DNA of 43,645 bases from Candidatus Flexifilum breve (lineage in GTDB: Bacteria > Chloroflexota > Anaerolineae > Aggregatilineales > Phototrophicaceae). Where the stretch lies: positions 1 through 43,645 of the forward strand of contig JADKGC010000019.1 in the NCBI GenBank assembly GCA_016717205.1, written 5' to 3'. Below the pieces are notes generated by a model, which was not told the origin of the DNA, ran no database searches, and saw only the letters and a list, made by a program, of their open reading frames with translations. Shown here in pieces: positions 32,715 through 39,287 of this stretch (position 1 is its first letter; every line of letters begins with the position of its first letter). The position numbers were made by a program, and so were the translations under genes.

Positions 32715-33823
32715 CGTTACTACAGGGGCTCCACGGGATCAACGTGACCGATCACACGTACAGCCGGGAGAATATCAACCGGGACAGCGATGTGATCGGC
32801 GGGGCGTTTGCGCTGGTGCGGAATTCGCCGACGCTGACGGCCATGCTGGCGCCGCAGACACGGGTCATCTACCGGGCGCTGCCGGATGAATCGCTGGACG
32901 CGGACCCGGTGGCGTTCGTGCGGACGCGCGCCGAGGCGGCGCCCAGCGCGGCGTATATCCACCTGACGAATGAGATCAACCCGAGCGCGGCGCTGGTCGA
33001 GTGGACGATCAAGGCGATTACGGCGGCTAATCAACTGGGCGTGAAGGTGTGCGCGCTGAATCTGGCGACGCATAAGAACGCGGCGCAGTGGGACCTGATG
33101 CGCCCGGCGATTGATCTGGCGATCAGCGGGGGGCATGCGATCGGCGTGCATGTGTATCTCGACGGCGTGACGGATGGCGGCGCGTGGGATTGGCTGCCGC
33201 TGATGCGCGAGGTCGGCGGGCTGTGGGTGTGCACCGAATTCGGGTATATCCGGTCGATCCATGACGCGCTGCGCGGCTGGCGCGGGCGAATGACCGAGAT
33301 CGAGCTGGGCGTGTGGGCAGAACGGAACGCGCGGCCACTGGTCGAGGCGAATGTGCCGATCTGCTGGTTTGCGTGGGATCACTGGGGCGCGGCGGGGGAG
33401 AGCGCGAGAGTGGGTTTGGTTTCAATGATGCGCCGAAATTCATCAGCCGACTAGGCGCGTTAAATGTCGCCAGTCGGTGGGAAGATCGACTTCACGCAGC
33501 CGTGCTCACAGGCCGCATCCTCGTGAGCAACAACGGCAAGCTGAACGTGAGAACACAACCGAATACAACGGCCAGCATCAAGACAACGCTGGCGAGCGGC
33601 ACGGTGGTCAAGTACACCGAGCAACGCTTTGCAGATGGGGATCTGCGCGAGTGGTACCGGCTGGTCGGATTCGGATGGGTATGCTGCCGCGTGGGTGTCG
33701 ACGATTGAGCCGATCGACGTGGTGGAGGATGAGCTGCGGCGACTGCTCGACATGCAGAAAGCGCTGACGGCCAGCAGCCAAGCGATTGAAGGGCGGATCA
33801 GCGCGCTGATTGACGGGAAGTAG
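32711..33823 (+). CDS. Endolysin: clan-A glycoside-hydrolase-like domain plus SH3b (two frameshifts)
   Basis: About 370 residues. Residues 1-~245 form a TIM-barrel-type domain. IHLTNEINP (E88) and WVCTEFGYI (E176) resemble the acid/base and nucleophile motifs of clan GH-A enzymes. Then an SH3b domain, with NNGKLNVRTQPNTTASIKT and GTVVKYTEQRFADGDLREW, likely binds the cell wall. A C-terminal coiled coil ends ISALIDGK. Frame breaks lie at ~33,410 and at a G run near 33,680 (GWYAAAWVSTIEPIDVV after correction). Wall cutting is inferred from motifs and from the holin-like neighbour. It could also be a virion hydrolase. Confidence 0.72.
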
Positions 33824-33843
33824 AGGGAAAGCGAGAGGGTGAA

Positions 33844-33945
33844 ATGAGTAGAGCAGTCGGCAAGATCACGGTTGTTTTGAAAGAACTGGCTATCCGGGTT
33901 GACGAAATTCATGACGAGGTCGACGGCGAGACGGTGCTGAATTGA
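33844..33945 (+). CDS. Small protein, unknown
   Basis: 33 residues, MSRAVGKITVVLKELAIRVD to ETVLN, with GAGAGGGTGAA upstream. The TTG start of the next small gene overlaps its stop. Amphipathic helix, no motif. Confidence 0.5.
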   Translation: MSRAVGKITVVLKELAIRVDEIHDEVDGETVLN

Positions 33946-34046
33946 CGCGGCTCACAGCGCGAAAGACATACTTGGAGCGTTTGTCTGACGAGCTGCTAGA
34001 TAAGTTTCGCGAAGCCCCATGCACATGGGCCGAGGCAGGATTATGA
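33942..34046 (+). CDS. Small protein, unknown (TTG start)
   Basis: 34 residues from TTG at 33942, reading LTRLTARKTYLERLSDELLD and on to WAEAGL. It overlaps the stop of the previous gene and its own stop overlaps the next start (ATGA). The double overlap is its main support. Confidence 0.4.
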   Translation: MTRLTARKTYLERLSDELLDKFREAPCTWAEAGL

Positions 34047-34449
34047 ATCGTAAACAGCGTCGCGGACTGTTGCGCGAGCAGCGCGCCCATGTCGAGCAGT
34101 TTCCCGAGCACCTAACGCCTATTTCGCCACAAGAATTCCCGCACTGGCAGAATGCGCGCTTGCCTATTAAGGCTTGGCGCAGTCGCAAGTATCTCGTCCA
34201 GCTCTACGAGTGCGAGAGTGCAGCGTATCCCAACCTAGTACGGCTTTCCATATGTCGCGTGAAGCTGAGTGCAAATGGACAGTGGGAAGATGCACTAACT
34301 TGGGATGAGTTACAAAGCATCAAGCACGAAGTTGGGTTTGGAGCTTGGTACGGCGTGGAAGTCTACCCGCCAGATAAGAACGTCGTGAATGTGGCGAATT
34401 TGCGCCATTGTGGTTGCTGCCTGCACCCCTCGATATCGGCTGGTTCTAG
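34043..34449 (+). CDS. DUF7694-like protein (one frameshift)
   Basis: About 135 residues from MNRKQRRGLLREQRAHVEQF. The segment KYLVQLYECE, then LSICRVKLSANGQWEDALTW, DELQSIKHEVGFG and VVNVANLRH, follows a phage family I know as DUF7694 (WDELQ, EVYPPD, NLRH). The frame breaks at 34407-34410: one missing T gives NLRHLWLLPAPLDIGWF and a stop at 34447-34449. Without the correction the frame runs into the next gene. Function unknown in the family. Confidence 0.65.
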
Positions 34450-34474
34450 AAAGTGCATTATGGGAGGTGAGATT

Positions 34475-34732
34475 ATGATCGAAATCGAATGGACTGATAA
34501 GCAGTTGAAAGCGGCTGGTATCAGTAAACGTAAGCTGACATCCATTGTTCGTCGTCAAAATGAACTGGCGAAGGAAATGGCAGAACTGAATCTGCGCTTG
34601 TTTGTCGCGGCGGGACACCCCGTTATCACGAAAGCATGGGAAACGCTCGACGGCGAAAGCGAGGATTTTGCGGATACGGTGATCGCGTACATTCAAGGTG
34701 CGCGTAATTGGGACGGCGGCGATCCGTGGTAG
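34475..34732 (+). CDS. Small helical protein, unknown
   Basis: 85 residues from ATG at 34475, with GGGAGGTGA upstream. MIEIEWTDKQLKAAGISKRK is followed by helices and QGARNWDGGDPW. Last gene before the right-arm terminator. No motif recognised. Confidence 0.65.
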   Translation: MIEIEWTDKQLKAAGISKRKLTSIVRRQNELAKEMAELNLRLFVAAGHPVITKAWETLDGESEDFADTVIAYIQGARNWDGGDPW

Positions 34733-34753
34733 GTTGGTAGAAGGTGGATGATA

Positions 34754-34780
34754 GGGACGCGAATCACCGCGTCCCTTTTT
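34754..34780 (+). terminator. Strong intrinsic terminator at the end of the right arm
   Basis: GGGACGCG and CGCGTCCC form a perfect 8-bp stem around AATCAC, followed by TTTTT. It closes the plus-strand operon at the point where the two arms converge. Confidence 0.9.
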
Positions 34781-34820
34781 GTCTCCCCTCTCCCTTGGGA
34801 GAGGGGCCGGGGGTGAGGCC
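34781..34820 (-). repeat. Palindromic repeat copy 12
   Basis: Begins directly after the right-arm terminator and points left, in line with the minus-strand gene that ends at 34826. Arms CCCCTCTCCC/GGGAGAGGGG. Confidence 0.92.
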
Positions 34821-34825
34821 ATCCC

Positions 34826-35440
34826 CTAATCCCCGTAACACGCGACCCCATCGCCATCCCGATCTAAATCAGGATACCGCGCCGCCTCTTCCGCGCTCAA
34901 CCTCATTGCCACCGCCGTTGTACAATTCCCCGGCACAACCTGCGCCTGCGTCGCCACAGGCCGCGCATCGACCGCTGGCAGCATCGTCGGCACTGGCGGC
35001 TGCGTCGCGCTGATCTGCGTGGCGATTTGCTCCAGAGCCACCCCATTCCACGCTCCACCGCGCCACAGATACGACTGCGGCACGTTCACCCCATCATTGA
35101 GCACCACGCTGAAATCTTCAACGGTCCCATGCCGCTGCGCCACTTCCAGCAGCGCCTCGGCGAACGGTTGCGCGGCATACCCCGCCAGCACGTCGATTTC
35201 CATGTACACAATCCCGCCGGTGCTGATCACCACGCCCACCCCGCGCACGCCCACCAGCGCCGTCACTTCCGCCTCCAATGGGGTGAGCGTGCTTTCTCCC
35301 CTCTCCGCTCGGAGAGGGGCCGGGGGTGAGGCCGTCTCTATCAGGGGTGAGGTTGAATCTTTCCCGATCTCCGCCATGACCGCCAGCCCCACGACGATCC
35401 CCGCCACCACGATCAGCCGTGCTCGTCCCCGTTTCATCAT
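34826..35440 (-). CDS. Exported protein with Excalibur calcium-binding motif
   Basis: 204 residues from MMKRGRARLIVVAGIVVGLA (ATG at 35440, GGGAGCGG upstream). An N-terminal membrane anchor or signal is followed by translated repeat (ASPPAPLRAERGES), a globular part with VGVRGVGVVISTGGIVYMEI, and a C-terminal Excalibur motif YPDLDRDGDGVACYGD (DxDxDGxxC). Such domains are found on cell-surface proteins. Possible roles are surface modification of the lysogen or a cell-wall function at lysis. Confidence 0.7.
   Translation of the reverse strand: MMKRGRARLIVVAGIVVGLAVMAEIGKDSTSPLIETASPPAPLRAERGESTLTPLEAEVTALVGVRGVGVVISTGGIVYMEIDVLAGYAAQPFAEALLEVAQRHGTVEDFSVVLNDGVNVPQSYLWRGGAWNGVALEQIATQISATQPPVPTMLPAVDARPVATQAQVVPGNCTTAVAMRLSAEEAARYPDLDRDGDGVACYGD
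35293..35332 (-). repeat. Palindromic repeat copy 13, bipartite, in frame
   Basis: Inside the Excalibur gene on the same strand. Arms CCCCTCTCCG/CGGAGAGGGG. An extra CCTCACCCC box at ~35344-35352 precedes it. Confidence 0.92.
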
Positions 35441-35453
35441 CCGCTCCCCACAA

Positions 35454-35476
35454 CAAAAAACCGGCATCTACCGGGT
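35454..35476 (-). terminator. Weak intrinsic terminator
   Basis: On the minus strand CCGG-TAGATG-CCGG is followed by TTTTTTG, giving a short stem of 4 bp plus flanks. It lies downstream of the 35532-35845 gene and just before the ribosome site of the Excalibur gene, so it may only reduce read-through. Confidence 0.45.
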
Positions 35477-35488
35477 ATCATACTAGAT

Positions 35489-35530
35489 CTTGTCTCCCCT
35501 CTCCCTTGGGAGAGGGGCCGAGGTGAGGCT
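35489..35530 (-). repeat. Palindromic repeat copy 14
   Basis: Intergenic, directly after the stop of the 35532-35845 gene. Arms CCCCTCTCCC/GGGAGAGGGG. The CCTCACCCC box is shortened (CCTCACCTC). Confidence 0.9.
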
Positions 35531-35531
35531 A

Positions 35532-35845
35532 CCCCACCGCCTGCGCCGTCGTCGTCGGCAGTGCTGGCCGTTTCAGCACCAGCGTCCCCGCCGCATCCCT
35601 ATCAGCTTCAAAGCCGTTGCTTTCGCCCACGCGAGAACCGCCTCATCATCCCACGCCGCCGGCGTGATGCGCGCCCCGGAATACAGCAGCCGGATGATGA
35701 CTTCCAGCTTGTCCAGCGTCCCCGCCGGGTGTTGATTCGCCGAGGTCTTCACCGACCGATCCGACACGAGAATGAAACCCGTCACCAGCACCATAATCAG
35801 CACGATCAGCGCGCCAATCACCCAGTAGATTACATCCATGTTCAT
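35532..35845 (-). CDS. Small membrane protein (one frameshift)
   Basis: About 104 residues from MNMDVIYWVIGALIVLIMVL (ATG at 35845, GGAGGGCGG upstream). One membrane helix (~6-28), then a soluble part with HPAGTLDKLEVIIRLLYSGA. The frame breaks near 35612-35615; one added T gives AFEADRDAAGTLVLKRPALP and a stop at 35532. It overlaps the upstream gene by four bases. Either of this pair could be a holin or a holin helper. Confidence 0.6.
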
Positions 35846-36255
35846 AGTCCGCCCTCCATCAGGCTCACAAGTATCCACCACATGCCCAACACCCCGCCCA
35901 GCATCACAATGAACGGCAGCCACCGCCGCAGCGCCGCCACCACCGCGATCTGACTGAAGCGTACCGCCGCCGTTTCCAGCCGCCGCCGCCGACCGATCCA
36001 GCCTTCTGCCATGTTCAGCCTGCCGACGATCTCGGCGTGCTGCTTGTCCATCTTCAATTCGATGCGCGCCATACCTTCCGTCACCACGCGCTCGACCAGC
36101 TCGCCGACCTTCAGCGCCTCGTCCGCTTTGGCCTCGACATCGTCCAGCCGCTTGCTCATGGCGTCAGTGCGCTTGCGCTGCCGCCTTTGCTCCCGTGTAA
36201 TGGGCATGACTGACGCATTGATCATCGCTTGTACTTCCGCTTTATCGACCGTCAC
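35842..36255 (-). CDS. Coiled-coil protein with C-terminal membrane helix, XhlA-like shape
   Basis: 137 residues. The N-terminal ~90 residues are charged and coiled-coil-like (SKRLDDVEAKADEALKVGEL). The C-terminus has one membrane helix (LPFIVMLGGVLGMWWILVSL). Its arrangement resembles XhlA-type lysis-associated proteins, but similarity is in shape only. It is coupled to the next small membrane gene. Confidence 0.6.
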   Translation of the reverse strand: MTVDKAEVQAMINASVMPITREQRRQRKRTDAMSKRLDDVEAKADEALKVGELVERVVTEGMARIELKMDKQHAEIVGRLNMAEGWIGRRRRLETAAVRFSQIAVVAALRRWLPFIVMLGGVLGMWWILVSLMEGGL

Positions 36256-36284
36256 GTCGCGCCCCTTTCTGTCGCATAGTCCGC

Positions 36285-36326
36285 CCCCAGCGTGTTAGTG
36301 CAGGCCGCACCCCGATCACGCTGGGG
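36285..36326. other. Long hairpin in a 190-base gap
   Basis: CCCCAGCGTG (36285-36294) and CACGCTGGGG (36317-36326) form a perfect 10-bp stem. The 22-base loop holds a second stem GTGC/GCAC. It lies in the leader of the 36255 gene on the minus strand, between it and the carbohydrate-binding-type gene. Apart from this and a GTGCGTTA motif at 36389-36396, the gap shows no gene. Confidence 0.65.
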
Positions 36327-36446
36327 AGCCTCGAGGCGCGTCCTGCACGCTCAATTATCACCCCATTTTGCCGTATTTCCGCGCCGCCTAACGCACGGTT
36401 GCTAGAAACCCGCTTATTCAAACCGCAAATTCACGCCTTGCTCGAA

Positions 36447-37311
36447 TCACGCTGCGCTCAGCGCGCCCAGTGTGACCTCCGACCCGGCGAATGCATTGCA
36501 ACCCGTCGCCGTCTGATACGTGCTGCTGTTTGCGCCGCTGTCCGCCGTGGTATACATGCGGATCGTGGTACCGTTCGCATAGAAGCGCAGCCCGTTGGTC
36601 GATCCCACATTCGACGCCGTTTTCTGCTGCGTCCGCGTGTGCGACGCAACCGAGTACAGGGTGACGTTCCACTGCGATCCCGTGTATTCGAGCATCACGC
36701 GCCAATAGTTACCGCTGCTAAACGAACTGATGCGTCCCAACAGGAACACGCGATCATCCGCCAGCGGCGTAACGGGCAGCGTGTACAAAACGTGATGTCC
36801 ATATCCGCCGACGGCGCTGTTTGTTCAGCAGGAATCGCCAGCTCTTTAACACCCCAGTCGTCACTTGTGAAGAGCCGTGGCAGTGCGCCGCCCGGCTGAA
36901 GCGCGTCAAATCGGTTCCGACAGCGTTCAACCCGCCGCACGGAACGCACAGACGACAACGGCGAGACGGGCACAGCGCCGCCGCTCACTATATCCATGCG
37001 CCCACCCGTGTACGCGGTCATCGATCCGCGTGTTTCATACCATTTTCCCGCCGTATATACCGTTTGGCGAAGCAGCACGAAGACTGCGGATCCGCTGTTA
37101 TTCCACGTCGCTGCGCCTGTTCCGTGCTGCTGTCCGGCGCCGTCTCGGTGATTGTCGCCGTGCTCCCGTTGTCATTGAGCTTTGTCCAGCCATTTAGCCC
37201 GTCGCTGAAATCACCATTCACCAGCAGTTCCGGGCCGAAATCCTGCACGGGAATATACAACCCGCTCGCCGGGCTCTTGAAAAACGCCTCATGCTTGATT
37301 AATCGGCTCAT
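36447..37311 (-). CDS. Carbohydrate-binding-type structural protein (frameshifted)
   Basis: About 288 residues. It starts MSRLIKHEAFFKSPASGLYI. Then PELLVNGDFSDGLNGWTKLN is the opening of a CBM-type jelly roll, which continues as ATWNNSGSAVFVLLRQTVYT and GKWYETRGSMTAYTGGRMDI. A second beta domain (LLGRISSFSSGNYWRVMLEY, then STNGLRFYANGTTIRMYTTA) resembles LamG/concanavalin-type folds. Breaks lie near 37,115 and 36,790. Its ATG overlaps the stop of the upstream gene. Likely a virion adsorption protein, or a protein that binds cell-surface sugars. Confidence 0.68.
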
Positions 37312-37791
37312 CGTGTGATCGCCTCTCTCAGTGCCTCAAAGTCCGCCGCGCTCATCCGCACCGCCGCGCACGGATGCGTCCCATAATGCTCGCCCTGTGC
37401 ATCGGCATACGCCTCCACCGTGACGAACGGCAGCGCGTAATACACCTCTGGCGTCTCTGCGCTCCACCACACGTCGAGCCACCGCTCGGCGCCATCCGCC
37501 ATCATCAGTGTGAGCTGCAGGCACCGGTTGTAACATCCTGCGGCCAGTCAAACCCGCCATTCTCATACCTGACCCAAAACGAGTCGCTCGCGTCAATGCT
37601 CAGCACCGCGTTGATCGCCTCGGCGTCCAGCGCATAATCAACGAATGTCCGGTCATACCTGCTGCCGCTAACGGTACGCCGAACGCCGGACACACGTCGA
37701 TTAGAATTGGGGTTTGAAGTGTTTGAGCTGGAGGAGTATCACAAGAAACGCCCACATCACCCGGTGACCTGTTCGCTAAAGTCACCTCCAC
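37308..37791 (-). CDS. Tail-associated or minor protein, unknown (frameshifted)
   Basis: About 160 residues from GTG at 37791 or 37785 (AAGGTGGA upstream). The joined frames read VGVSCDTPPAQTLQTPNSNR, VSGSRYDRTFVDYALDAEAI, SDSFWVRYENGGFDWPQDVT and LTLMMADGAERWLDVWWSAE to EALREAITR. Breaks are near 37,712 and 37,535. The four-base overlap with the next gene suggests they act together. No family recognised. Confidence 0.55.
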
Positions 37792-37841
37792 CTTAGCGCC
37801 GTGTCACCGATTAACGCGCAGTTGCTAGAAAGCATCTTGTC

Positions 37842-38604
37842 TCAGCCGCTGGCCACCACTTCCACTGTGACGGAAACACGCGCAGTCCCCACAGCGGCAG
37901 CCCCGCGCGCAGTTCTGGCACGCTGTATCTCATTCTGATATGTGCCCGGTACACCGCGCCCGCCTGCCTATCCAGTATCGGCGTATAGAATCTGCGGTAC
38001 ACGCGGTCATCCCCCTGCGAGCATCCTGTCGACGCTGGTGCTCACCCACACATTTGATGCTGTCAAACACTTCCCACGCGCCGTCAATCTGCACTTCGAT
38101 CAGCCCATGCCAACCGCCGTCAATGACGATATTGCGCCATGTCAGTCCCAACCCGCCATACACCTGGCTCTGCGCCAGCGAATACACGCCGCAATGCGCG
38201 GTGGGTGCATTGACAAAATCAAGCAATGTCTCCGGCATAGTCTCAACAAAATTGTACGGGACGGCCAGATGCACGATATACATGCTAAACAAAGGCGTCG
38301 CCGGGCCTCGTTTTGCTCACGAAACACCCCGGCCAGCCGATCGGCCTGCTCATCGTAGTACGCGCGATCGTCGTCGCGGCGGTTGCATCATTCGGTGCAT
38401 CGCCCACAATGTCGCGCAGCGCAGCCACGTCCAGCGGTGGTTCGCCCGACAAAATACGCGCTGTCAAACGATACGCCCGCCCACGTGTTATCGCTCTGAA
38501 TTTGCATATTCTGATTCAGCACCGCTGCGCTGAGCATCAGCCCCGAGATAAACGCCAGCGTTACGATCGAATACTGTCTAAATCGTCGCTTCATGGAATC
38601 CATG
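37842..38604 (-). CDS. Secreted transglutaminase-like protein (frameshifted)
   Basis: About 254 residues. The N-terminus MKRRFRQYSIVTLAFISGLM is a signal peptide or anchor. A helical part follows (LDVAALRDIVGDAPNDATA, then YYDEQADRLAGVFREQNEAR). The catalytic triad pattern of transglutaminase-like enzymes is Cys in TAHCGVYSLAQ, His in GGWHGLIEVQI, and Asp in WEVFDSSNVW. A short beta domain ends VTVEVVASG. Breaks are near 38,450, 38,390, 38,290 and 38,060. The start is also at 45 in the left copy. It has an AT-rich leader of its own, which suggests a cargo gene that changes the host surface. A virion protein is the alternative. Confidence 0.68.
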
Positions 38605-38682
38605 ACTTCTACTATGCACAATAACATATTAACAGATGTTGCAGGTGAATGTTTTGTTTTGTATAGTATTTGAGGACATTCG

Positions 38683-38792
38683 TCACCAGTTCCGAGCAAT
38701 CATAATGCCCACCACCAGGCCGATCAGCCAGCCACCATCAGTGCCACAAACACCAGCAGCCACAGAAACCGCTTTATTTTCCGTGTGATCAT
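38683..38792 (-). CDS. Small membrane protein, right-copy version
   Basis: Same gene as 126-239. Here the start MITRKIKRFLWLLVFVALM is clean and only one indel separates it from GWLIGLVVGIMIARNW. Confidence 0.6.
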
Positions 38793-38863
38793 GTCCGCAC
38801 CCCGTTGAGCTATCCACACCCCCCCGTTGTACGCCTGACCACCCTCCCCTAACGCGCTTGCGC

Positions 38864-39285
38864 TTACACCAGTCGCCGCACCGCTTTGATCAGCCGCTCG
38901 ATCGCTTTTAATTCGCGCTTTTCAGCGTTGAGCGTGTCATCCTCCGCCGTCAGCAGCCGCCTGATGATCTGTCGCTGCTGTGCCGCCGTTGCGCTCGGCA
39001 GGAGCGCGAGATCAGACGTGATCGTCGTGCGCCGCGTGTCGATCGCGGTTTGCCGCGCCGTGATCGCGCTCTTTGTCAGCGGTTGCCGCTGATGCCTCGA
39101 CTGCCGCCGCCGCTTCTTCCTGCTGATAGATCGCCCATTCCGCGTCGCATTCCGCCTGCGTGGGTTTCGTAGTGTTTGGGTCGCGCCATCTCGCCAATTG
39201 AGGCGTAATCGGCATCACTATCGCCTATCCACTCATAAGCGCTGTTGGGTCGAAGTCGCCAGATCATTAACCGATAGTCCGTCAT
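38864..39285 (-). CDS. Tail-fibre-associated protein, right-copy version
   Basis: Same gene as 304-719. The start (ATG 39285) and the first 32 residues are clean here, and the C-terminal part (TTITSDLALLPSATAAQQRQ) is also better than in the left copy. An indel near 39,190 and one near 39,070 remain. Confidence 0.6.
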
Positions 39286-39287
39286 GA

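Noticed and set aside
34019..34732. One 237-residue fused protein
   Set aside because: A single T restores the DUF7694-like end and a stop at 34447-34449. The following ATG at 34475 has its own strong ribosome site, so there are two genes.
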